A stretch of 25,489 nucleotides of DNA from an uncultured Porphyromonas sp. (GTDB taxonomy: Bacteria; Bacteroidota; Bacteroidia; Bacteroidales; Porphyromonadaceae): contig UQBE01000032.1 of NCBI GenBank assembly GCA_900539155.1, positions 1 through 25,489 of the forward strand, read 5' to 3'. Each line of letters opens with the position of its first letter. Within the stretch, counting starts at the first letter, position 1. The notes below the pieces were generated by a model, which worked only from the letters and a program-made list of their open reading frames with translations, did no database searches and was not told where the DNA came from. Below are positions 7,217 to 13,982 of this stretch, piece after piece. The translations under genes were made by a program, and so were the position numbers.

Positions 7217-8935
7217 TTAGTTGTTTTTCCAAGGTATCAGGGCCGCATTTCCCTTCGACAATTTTTCTATTTTCTTAATCCAAGCCAATTCGTTTTGCGC
7301 CTTTGCCCGCAAGAAAGAATTTTCGGTGTCAGTTAGTGACAAGCAAGCATTCACGACCCACCATTTATTATTAATCCCGGCACGTTGTAAGTCCATTTGC
7401 AAACGTTCGGCTTCAAATACGGGTGTTGCTTCGGGCAGGGTCACAATAACGATTTCTGTTTCCTGAGGGTTTCTTAAACGTGGTAACAGCTTTCTTACGG
7501 AAGCGGGAGTGTCGCCTTGTGTACGTTGTACTTCTTTATGGTAACTTTCCGTTGCATCCAGTAATAACAAAGTGTGTCCGGTAGGTGCGGTGTCAATTAC
7601 TACGACTTCTTTTTCTGCCTTATCGACAATTTCAGCAAAAGCCCGGAATACTGCAATTTCCTGCGTACACGGTGAACGCAAATCTTCCTCAATATATTCC
7701 ATATCTTCGGCTGTCATTGTTTCCGCAGCTTTACTGCGAACCTCGTTTTTATAGGCTTCCAATACTTCCGCTTCGTCAATCCGGCTTACCGTAATGCCAG
7801 CCTGAATAGCCAGGTTATAATTCAGATGGTTTGCCGGGTCAGTGGTGGTAAGATGCACCTTTGCTCCCAGTTTTGTTAATTTCAAGGCTATTTCAGTGGC
7901 TAAAGTGGTCTTTCCCACGCCACCTTTTCCCATAGTAAAAACAACCCTTTTTCCTGATTGATAGAGGTCGTTTACCAGTTCATCCATCCCTTTGGCATCG
8001 GTAATCCGCTGATAGTTCGCATCATTTGTTAGATCATCACTGTAAAGCATCTGGCGGATATTCGCAATATTAGATAGATTGTATGACCGCAAAGGAACAT
8101 AATAAGACGGATATTCCAGCAGTTCCGCAGGGGTCTGTTTCAGGGCATTTTGCTGCCTGTCATATATCTGTTTTGATACGTTATCGGCTTCATCTAATTG
8201 CAGCAAAAGTCCGTTGATTACCAATAGCTGGTTTTTAATTCCCAGTAATTGCAATTCATGTGAAGAACGTGCGGCTTCTTTCAATGGAGCGATTTCAGGA
8301 CGGCTAACCAATACTAAGCGGGTTGCGTTTGCATCAGAAAGTGTTTCAACAGCTTGCTTATAGATACCTTTCCGTTCTTCCAAACCGGATAATTGACCTA
8401 AGCAAGATGCACCGTGCGTACTCTCACTAATGAATGTACTCCACGCTGATGGTAGTTGTAACATTCGTAACGTGTGTCCCGTAGGAGCTGTATCAAAGAT
8501 AATATGGTCGTACTCTTTTGCTTTGTCAGCATCCGTGATAAAATCAGAAAACTGGTTGAAAGCCGCAATTCCTACCGTACAAGAGCCTGAAAGTTGTTCT
8601 TCCATATTCTGAATTACACTTTCGGGCAGTTGTCCCCGGAAAGGGGCAATAACGCTTTCCCTGTATTCGGCTGCAGCTTCTTCCGGATCGAGATTAACGA
8701 CCGTTAAGCCAGGTACTTCTTGAACATCCGTGCCGTGTCCATTCAGTGTTTGATTAAACACATCTTGCAGGTTTGAAGCCGGGTCTGTACTGATAAGAAG
8801 TATTTTCTTTCCATTATCTGCCAAGCCTACCGCAGTAGCACAAGCAATCGAAGTTTTTCCAACACCGCCCTTTCCGGTGAAGAAAAGGTATTTCGTCAAA
8901 TCTATATCTGACAAGTTAAATGTCTTCATTTCCAT
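7217..8935 (-). CDS. arsA: ArsA arsenical pump-driving ATPase, two-domain, 572 aa
   Basis: ArsA is a cytoplasmic ATPase that energises arsenite efflux. Two tandem nucleotide-binding halves are seen: P-loop GKGGVGKT at residues 21-28 and again near 335-343, each followed by the DTAPTGHT signature (148-155 in the first half). Cysteines for metalloid binding are present at Cys119 (GSCTVGIAAF), Cys178 (GASCLGQL) and in SPCTQEIAVF of the second half, equivalent to the E. coli trio Cys113, Cys172 and Cys422. Length is normal for a full ArsA. The start could be Met1 or Met3. The operon partner ArsD, 19 bp upstream, is its known arsenite donor. Confidence 0.96.
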   Translation of the reverse strand: MEMKTFNLSDIDLTKYLFFTGKGGVGKTSIACATAVGLADNGKKILLISTDPASNLQDVFNQTLNGHGTDVQEVPGLTVVNLDPEEAAAEYRESVIAPFRGQLPESVIQNMEEQLSGSCTVGIAAFNQFSDFITDADKAKEYDHIIFDTAPTGHTLRMLQLPSAWSTFISESTHGASCLGQLSGLEERKGIYKQAVETLSDANATRLVLVSRPEIAPLKEAARSSHELQLLGIKNQLLVINGLLLQLDEADNVSKQIYDRQQNALKQTPAELLEYPSYYVPLRSYNLSNIANIRQMLYSDDLTNDANYQRITDAKGMDELVNDLYQSGKRVVFTMGKGGVGKTTLATEIALKLTKLGAKVHLTTTDPANHLNYNLAIQAGITVSRIDEAEVLEAYKNEVRSKAAETMTAEDMEYIEEDLRSPCTQEIAVFRAFAEIVDKAEKEVVVIDTAPTGHTLLLLDATESYHKEVQRTQGDTPASVRKLLPRLRNPQETEIVIVTLPEATPVFEAERLQMDLQRAGINNKWWVVNACLSLTDTENSFLRAKAQNELAWIKKIEKLSKGNAALIPWKNN

Positions 8936-8954
8936 ACAATTAGCTGATGAGTAC

Positions 8955-9281
8955 TCATTTTACTGGCATAAAATCCAAATTGATACCCGTCCATTCACTC
9001 ATTTGTTTGGTGGTAGGATAGGTTTTTGAAACGGCGATTTCACCGTCCACTAAAGTAATCGGCAGTGCATCCGCTCCATGTTTTTGCAGATGCTCGTTTA
9101 CCGTCTTATTACTTACATATACTTGCGGTTCGTCACGTAAATTATGACGGGTAACGATGATACCCCGTTTCTTCAATGTTTCAATAACAACCGCAATACG
9201 CATTAATTCAGGGTCAATGTTTGTTCCACAAAGACCCGTAGGGCAACACATTGCCGGGTCGAAAATTTCTATCTTCTTCAT
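8955..9281 (-). CDS. arsD: ArsD arsenite metallochaperone, 108 aa
   Basis: ArsD passes arsenite to ArsA and raises its affinity. The signature MCCPTGLCG near the N-terminus supplies Cys12, Cys13 and Cys18, the same positions as in the studied E. coli plasmid ArsD. The rest is a thioredoxin-like fold with GADALPITLVDGEI. The C-terminal vicinal cysteine pairs of the E. coli protein are absent, as in many homologues where they are dispensable. It sits 31 bp after arsG and 19 bp before arsA. Confidence 0.95.
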   Translation of the reverse strand: MKKIEIFDPAMCCPTGLCGTNIDPELMRIAVVIETLKKRGIIVTRHNLRDEPQVYVSNKTVNEHLQKHGADALPITLVDGEIAVSKTYPTTKQMSEWTGINLDFMPVK

Positions 9282-9312
9282 ACTGTTTTTTGTTTAAGGT
9301 GATATTCAATGT

Positions 9313-10020
9313 TTATAGATAAAAGACTACTGCATAATAAATTCCTACCGCAATAAAGAGGATGGCAACTATTTTACGAAACCATTTCTCGAATATTTGG
9401 GTCCGGCTATAAAACTTACCCAGTCCGGCAACACTATACGCTAAAATCCATGCAACAAGGATTACGGGTAATCCCGTAGCAATAGCGTAAATAACAGGTA
9501 AGAGATACCCGCCCGTTTCCGCTGCTGACATAGGTATGAGCATACCGAAATAAAAGACTCCACTGGTAGGACAAAAAGCAAGGGCGAATAAAATACCCAA
9601 TAGCATAGCCCCCCAACCGCCTTTAGTCCTCTTTTTCAAGCTTTCACCGCCGATATTGATTTTCGGCAGATTGAGTTTTATTACATCGAGCATAAATATT
9701 CCGATGATAATTAACGCTGGAGCAATCAGCATTTCCCCATACTTGCTTACGGCTTTTTGAACCATAAACATACTTGCACCCTCACGGAGGATAGGGATAA
9801 GGATAAAGCCAAGAACCGTATAGCTTACTATTCTGCCAAAAGTATAAAGCAGACCGTTTATAAATATCCGGTGATGGTTTTCTATGTCCTTACTAATAAA
9901 TCCCAATGCCGTTATGTTGGTCGCTAACGGACACGGGCTGACCGCCGTTAAAAGCCCCAGTATAAAAGCTGTAATAGCAGGAATAGAGCTGTTGTCTAAT
10001 AGCGATTGAAGAAAGTCCAT
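9313..10020 (-). CDS. arsG: ArsG-like permease, CcdA/DsbD-fold membrane protein, 235 aa
   Basis: Six to seven hydrophobic helices, with the paired cysteine motifs SPCPLATN (first helix) and FCPTSGVFYFG that are typical of the CcdA/DsbD thiol-electron-transfer family. In arsenic operons this subgroup is named ArsG, reported as an efflux permease for trivalent aromatic (aminophenyl) arsenicals together with ArsE and ArsF; that role comes from literature memory. A plain CcdA-like function, carrying electrons across the membrane to ArsF, remains possible. The gene starts 1 base after the arsF stop, so the two are almost certainly translated together. Confidence 0.8.
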   Translation of the reverse strand: MDFLQSLLDNSSIPAITAFILGLLTAVSPCPLATNITALGFISKDIENHHRIFINGLLYTFGRIVSYTVLGFILIPILREGASMFMVQKAVSKYGEMLIAPALIIIGIFMLDVIKLNLPKINIGGESLKKRTKGGWGAMLLGILFALAFCPTSGVFYFGMLIPMSAAETGGYLLPVIYAIATGLPVILVAWILAYSVAGLGKFYSRTQIFEKWFRKIVAILFIAVGIYYAVVFYL

Positions 10021-10021
10021 C

Positions 10022-10465
10022 TTACAACTGCTTTAACAATTCGTCAATCTTGCTTTTAATTCCCTCTTTAAACTTGTCTGGTGCATTTTTCGCATTGGAA
10101 AAACCAAACTCGGTCATATTGTTTACATTCTCTTTTCCGTCTATCCAGCTGTTTACAAACAAAGACGACCATGTCACTTCGTACTTGTCTGCAATCGCTT
10201 CATTCTCTTTCTTTGAAATATCTATCACTTTATAGATAATTCTGCCGTCTGCTTTTTCTTTTGAATAAAGGCTATCCAAAAGGGCTCCTGTATTTGCTTC
10301 TATCGCCCGGCAAGTGATACACCGCTGCGCTCCATGAAAATAAAGAACCTCTATTCGGTTAGACAGTGTTTCTTCCGCTTGATTTTCTCCGGTCTTTTCC
10401 TTTGAACCGTTACTACAGGAAACTAAGACCAGCGTTATAATCAGTAGATAAAACAATTCTCTCAT
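10022..10465 (-). CDS. arsF: ArsF-like lipoprotein with thioredoxin-type CxxC, 147 aa
   Basis: A lipoprotein signal is clear: a hydrophobic N-terminus ending in the lipobox LVSC with Cys17. The mature domain is thioredoxin-like with CITC (Cys49, Cys52) after LYFHGAQR and a partner helix IEANTG. NCBI-style naming for this family is nitrophenyl compound nitroreductase subunit ArsF, based on arsEFG of Shewanella; the reaction on nitrophenyl arsenicals is inference here. It would sit on the periplasmic face, positioned to accept electrons from ArsG. It begins 9 bp after arsE. Confidence 0.75.
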   Translation of the reverse strand: MRELFYLLIITLVLVSCSNGSKEKTGENQAEETLSNRIEVLYFHGAQRCITCRAIEANTGALLDSLYSKEKADGRIIYKVIDISKKENEAIADKYEVTWSSLFVNSWIDGKENVNNMTEFGFSNAKNAPDKFKEGIKSKIDELLKQL

Positions 10466-10474
10466 AGTTCGTTT

Positions 10475-10714
10475 TTATTTAATTATCAATTCTTTTACTT
10501 CTGCAAGGGATAACTTTTTCCCGGCTGATACGACTTTCTCGTCAATCACCAAAGCCGGAAGCCCTAAAATGTTATACTCCATGATTTTCAATAAATCTTC
10601 CTCTTTGACAAGGGTCGCTTCGCAACCTAATTCTGAAATAGCTTGTTTGGCAGTTTCGTACAAGGCTTTACAGCTTGAACACCCAGTCCCTAATACTTTA
10701 ATTTCCATTGTCAT
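10475..10714 (-). CDS. arsE: ArsE-like small thioredoxin (redox-active disulfide protein), 79 aa
   Basis: A cytoplasmic mini-thioredoxin of the TM0996/MTH895 type: strand IKVLGTG, active-site CSSC (Cys12, Cys15), helix, and the cis-proline loop LGLPALVIDEKVVSAGK. It likely supplies reducing power to ArsC and/or forms the ArsE partner of the ArsF/ArsG pair. Start may be Met1 or Met3 (10708). A palindrome identical in its arms to the arsR operator lies 30 bp upstream, in the arsR-arsE gap, so its expression may be separately controlled. Confidence 0.8.
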   Translation of the reverse strand: MTMEIKVLGTGCSSCKALYETAKQAISELGCEATLVKEEDLLKIMEYNILGLPALVIDEKVVSAGKKLSLAEVKELIIK

Positions 10715-10743
10715 TCTACTTTAAAGTTGATACAATAGCCGTA

Positions 10744-10761
10744 GTTCGCAGAACTACGAAC
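10744..10761 (-). promoter_or_regulatory. Second ArsR operator-like palindrome, between arsR and arsE
   Basis: The plus strand reads GTTCGCAGAACTACGAAC. Its outer sevens, GTTCGCA and TACGAAC, are identical to those of the site at 11130-11147; only the central four bases differ. The overlapping CGTAGTTC/GAACTACG (10740-10758) also makes an 8-bp-arm hairpin, so the site could act as DNA operator, as RNA hairpin, or both. Confidence 0.65.
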
Positions 10762-10785
10762 GATTTGTCAAAAAAAAAGGTACTG

Positions 10786-11112
10786 CTATTCACAGCACGA
10801 TGTATCTTTACATTTACAGTCTCCCAAAAAAGCTGCAAACAACTTTCGGGCAAGTTCCCAGTTCTCCTGGTTTATACAATACCGGACTTTGGGCGTTTCT
10901 ATTTCTCCCTGAATTAAGCCGGCATCTTTCAACTCCTTCAAATGCTGCGAAACGGTTGCTTTGGCAATGGGCAGTTCTTCGTGAATGTCACCGAAGAAGC
11001 AACTCTCTTGTTTTGCCAAGAAAGCAAGAATAGCCACCCGTGCCGGATGTCCCATTGCTTTGGCAAACCGAGCAATCTGTTTCTGCTCTGTTGTGTATCG
11101 TTTTTCTTTCAT
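10786..11112 (-). CDS. arsR: ArsR-family metalloid-responsive repressor, 108 aa
   Basis: A winged-helix repressor that leaves the operator on binding arsenite. The helix-turn-helix is ELPIAKATVSQHLKELKDAGLI (residues about 46-67) and the wing IETPKVRYCI. The classic ELCVC motif of E. coli ArsR is absent; candidate thiols are Cys38, Cys79 and a C-terminal cluster CKCKDTSCC (Cys99, 101, 106, 107), placing it among ArsRs that sense through other cysteines. It has a good Shine-Dalgarno (AAGGAG, 7 bases before ATG), unusual for this phylum. It leads the operon, 71 bp before arsE, with operator-like palindromes on both sides of the gene. Confidence 0.95.
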   Translation of the reverse strand: MKEKRYTTEQKQIARFAKAMGHPARVAILAFLAKQESCFFGDIHEELPIAKATVSQHLKELKDAGLIQGEIETPKVRYCINQENWELARKLFAAFLGDCKCKDTSCCE

Positions 11113-11129
11113 TCCAATTCTCCTTTCTT

Positions 11130-11147
11130 GTTCGCAAATGTACGAAC
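11130..11147 (-). promoter_or_regulatory. Primary ArsR operator overlapping the -7 box
   Basis: The plus strand reads GTTCGCAAATGTACGAAC, with perfect GTTCG/CGAAC ends. It covers the -7 box of the arsR promoter, so bound repressor would block transcription. Confidence 0.7.
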
Positions 11148-11165
11148 AATATTTTGAACAGCCAA
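11135..11165 (-). promoter_or_regulatory. ars operon promoter
   Basis: On the minus strand TTG (11165-11163) is followed after 20 bp by TACATTTG (11142-11135), a full Bacteroidetes promoter. The arsR start codon follows 22 bases after the -7 box with a Shine-Dalgarno site between. Confidence 0.7.
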
Positions 11166-11214
11166 ATAATACGGCATATTTTTTCGACCGTACATTACTT
11201 AGGATAACTCCTGC

Positions 11215-11235
11215 AAAACGTTTAGGACACTATTG
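11215..11235. repeat. Right copy of the 21-bp direct repeat bounding the ars island
   Basis: Identical to 5688-5708. Its last three bases (TTG, 11233-11235) are the -33 box of the valS promoter. Joining the left flank to this copy reconstructs a plausible uninterrupted dnaA-cluster-to-valS spacer. Confidence 0.8.
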
Positions 11236-11263
11236 AGATTAGCTTGATATTTCAGTACCTTTG
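11233..11263 (+). promoter_or_regulatory. valS promoter
   Basis: TTG at 11233-11235 and TACCTTTG at 11256-11263, spaced 20 bp. The valS ATG follows 28 bases later. The -33 box lies inside the island's terminal repeat, so the insertion preserved it. Confidence 0.65.
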
Positions 11264-11291
11264 TACCAAATATCACGACAGACTATAAGCA

Positions 11292-13955
11292 ATGCAAGAC
11301 GATTCTATCACTTCTCAGATAACTAGTGTCTACGATCCCGCGGGTGTCGAGACTAAGTGGTATCAGTATTGGCTAGACCACAAGCTCTTTGAGGCACATG
11401 TGGATTACAGCAAGAAGCCCTACACGATCATCATGCCCCCGCCCAATGTGACAGGCGTACTGCACATGGGGCACATGCTCAATAACACGATCCAGGACAT
11501 CCTCATCCGTCGTGCTCGCATATCGGGTTACAACGCTTGCTGGGTGCCTGGCACTGACCATGCCTCAATTGCTACGGAAGCTAAGGTGGTAGAGCAGCTT
11601 GCTAAGCAAGGCATTCAGAAGAATCAGCTTACACGGGAGGATTTCCTCAAGCATGCCTGGGAGTGGACCGACAAGTATGGTGGCATCATCCTCAGCCAGC
11701 TACGCAGGCTAGGCGTATCGTGCGACTGGAGTCGTACAGCCTTTACCCTAGATGAGGAGCGCTCAGAGTCGGTCATCAATGTCTTCTGCAAGCTCTATGA
11801 GGAGGGACTCATCTACCGTGGGGTACGCGTGGTCAACTGGGACCCCAAGGCACAGACGGCACTCTCGGACGAGGAGGTTATCTTCAAAGAGCATCAGGGC
11901 AAGCTCTACTACCTCCGCTACTTCATCGAGGGTACAGAGGATTATATCATCGTAGCGACGACGCGCCCCGAGACGATTATGGGCGATACGGCCGTCTGTA
12001 TCAACCCGACAGATCCGCGCTACCATCATCTGCGCGGCAAGCGGGTCATCGTCCCGCTCGTAGGTCGCTCCGTTCCGATCATTGAGGATGAATACGTAGA
12101 CCTAGAGTTCGGTACGGGCTGCCTCAAGGTCACCCCCGCCCACGACATCAACGACTACCAGCTCGGCATCACGCATCAGCTGGAGACGATCGACATATTC
12201 AACAACGACGGCACGCTCAATGAGCACGGCGGCAAGTATGCGGGTAAAGATCGCTTCGTAGTCCGCAAGGGGATTGTCGCAGACCTCAAGGAGGCTGGCT
12301 TGCTCGACCATGAGGAGGACTACACCAACCGTGTCGGCTACAGCGAGCGCACCGATGTAGCTATCGAGCCGAAGCTATCGATGCAGTGGTTCCTCAAGAT
12401 GTCCGAGCTAGCCAAGCCCGCTTTACAGGCAGTCCTCGAGGATACCGTACAGCTTGTACCCAAGAAATTTGTCAACACCTACCGCTACTGGCTGGAAAAC
12501 ATCAAGGATTGGTGCATCAGCCGTCAGCTCTGGTGGGGGCATCGCATACCAGCCTACTACCTACCCAACGGGCAGTTCGTCGTAGCCGCTACTGCCGAGG
12601 AGGCTTTGGCAAAAGCAAAGCAAGAGACAGGCGACAATAGCCTAACCCTCGAACAGCTCAACCAAGAGTCAGACTGTCTCGACACATGGTTCTCCTCATG
12701 GCTATGGCCTATCAGCCTCTTTGGCAAGATCAACGGATCCGAGCCTACAGAAGATCTCAAATACTTCTACCCCACCTCCGTCCTAGTCACGGGACCTGAC
12801 ATCCTCTTCTTCTGGGTAGCCCGTATGATCATGGCGGGGTACCACTTTATGGGGGATCGTCCCTTTGACAAGGTCTACCTAACCGGTATCGTACGTGACG
12901 ACAAGGGGCGCAAAATGTCTAAGTCACTCGGCAATTCGCCCGACCCCATCGACCTGATGGACAAGTACGGAGCCGATGGCGTGCGCCTAGGACTTATGAT
13001 GGCCACTTCTGCCGGCAATGATCTTCTCTACGATGAGAGCCTTGTGGAGCAGGGACGCAACTTCTGCAATAAGATCTGGAACAGCTACCGCTTCCTCAAG
13101 ACGCAGAGTGTCTCCGACGAAGTCAAGCCAGACTCAGCTAGCCTGATAGCTATGGAGTGGTTCGAGTCACTACTCGCCTCGACGATGAGCGAGCTGGACG
13201 ACCTCTTCGACAAGTACCGCATCAGCGATGCCGTCACGCTCCTCTACAAGCTCGTCCGAGACGACTTCTCTGGCCTTTACCTAGAGGCTATCAAGCCCGC
13301 CTACGGCACCAGCATGAGCCGTAAGGTTTACGAGCGAACGATCCACTACTTCGAGCAGATCTTCATTTTGCTGCACCCCTTCATGCCGTTCATCACGGAG
13401 GAGCTCTGGCAGGACGTAGCACCTCGTCAGGAGGGAGACTCCATTATGTACGCTCATCTAGACGACACGCTACAGGCTGACAAGCAGCTACTCGCCGATA
13501 TGGAGCACGCCGTGGATCTAATCACCAAGATACGTAGCATACGCAGTGCGCATCAGATAGCGACCAAGCAGTCGCTCGCACTCACCACCAGTGGCGAGCA
13601 CCCCGAGCGTATGAGCGAGCTAGTCATCAAGCTGGCCAATCTCTCAGCCCTCACCAAGGCGGAGGCGCATCAGTCGGAAGAGCATACGGCCGAGCACTTC
13701 ATCATCGGCACAGTCCCCTACTCCGTCGAGCTGGCGGGCGCCATCGATGTCGAGAAGACCGTGGAGCGTCTGCGTGGCGAGCTAGCGCATCAGGAGAAGT
13801 TCCTCGCAGGAGTTCGCAAGAAGCTCTCCAACGAGAAGTTTGTCGCAAATGCCAAGCCCGAGGTTGTCGCCCTTGAGCGCAAGAAAGAGAGCGATGCCCT
13901 GCTACGCATCGACGAGGTCCAGCAGCAGCTCAAGCAGCTCGGTGCCACCCTCTAA
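11292..13955 (+). CDS. valS: Valyl-tRNA synthetase, 887 aa
   Basis: ValS charges tRNA-Val in the cytoplasm. The class I catalytic core shows PPPNVTGVLHMGHML with the HIGH motif as HMGH (58-61) and KMSKS at 541-545. The CP1 editing domain carries TTRPETIMGDTAV, used to hydrolyse mischarged Thr-tRNA-Val. WWGHRIPAYY and DTWFSSWLWP are typical ValS blocks. The anticodon-binding helices follow, and residues about 815-887 form the C-terminal coiled coil (ERLRGELAHQEKFLAGVRKKLSNEKFVANAKPEVV). Length is normal. Expression appears to start from the promoter at 11233-11263; the SWIM-domain gene follows after 27 bp. Confidence 0.97.
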   Translation: MQDDSITSQITSVYDPAGVETKWYQYWLDHKLFEAHVDYSKKPYTIIMPPPNVTGVLHMGHMLNNTIQDILIRRARISGYNACWVPGTDHASIATEAKVVEQLAKQGIQKNQLTREDFLKHAWEWTDKYGGIILSQLRRLGVSCDWSRTAFTLDEERSESVINVFCKLYEEGLIYRGVRVVNWDPKAQTALSDEEVIFKEHQGKLYYLRYFIEGTEDYIIVATTRPETIMGDTAVCINPTDPRYHHLRGKRVIVPLVGRSVPIIEDEYVDLEFGTGCLKVTPAHDINDYQLGITHQLETIDIFNNDGTLNEHGGKYAGKDRFVVRKGIVADLKEAGLLDHEEDYTNRVGYSERTDVAIEPKLSMQWFLKMSELAKPALQAVLEDTVQLVPKKFVNTYRYWLENIKDWCISRQLWWGHRIPAYYLPNGQFVVAATAEEALAKAKQETGDNSLTLEQLNQESDCLDTWFSSWLWPISLFGKINGSEPTEDLKYFYPTSVLVTGPDILFFWVARMIMAGYHFMGDRPFDKVYLTGIVRDDKGRKMSKSLGNSPDPIDLMDKYGADGVRLGLMMATSAGNDLLYDESLVEQGRNFCNKIWNSYRFLKTQSVSDEVKPDSASLIAMEWFESLLASTMSELDDLFDKYRISDAVTLLYKLVRDDFSGLYLEAIKPAYGTSMSRKVYERTIHYFEQIFILLHPFMPFITEELWQDVAPRQEGDSIMYAHLDDTLQADKQLLADMEHAVDLITKIRSIRSAHQIATKQSLALTTSGEHPERMSELVIKLANLSALTKAEAHQSEEHTAEHFIIGTVPYSVELAGAIDVEKTVERLRGELAHQEKFLAGVRKKLSNEKFVANAKPEVVALERKKESDALLRIDEVQQQLKQLGATL

Positions 13956-13982
13956 GTGACACTCAGGTCAACCTAACCACCT

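Larger units (their letters stand above)
5688..11235. mobile_element. Arsenic-resistance genomic island bounded by 21-bp direct repeats
   Basis: A segment of about 5.5 kb carrying only the eight ars genes, all on the minus strand. Its base and codon use is AT-rich, unlike the GC-richer genes on either side. The perfect direct repeats stand at both limits, directly after acr3 on one side and just beyond the arsR promoter on the other. No integrase, transposase or mobilisation gene is inside. The sequence therefore supports horizontal gain, but the mechanism is unknown; mobilisation in trans, or loss of a larger element's recombinase, are both possible. Confidence 0.75.
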
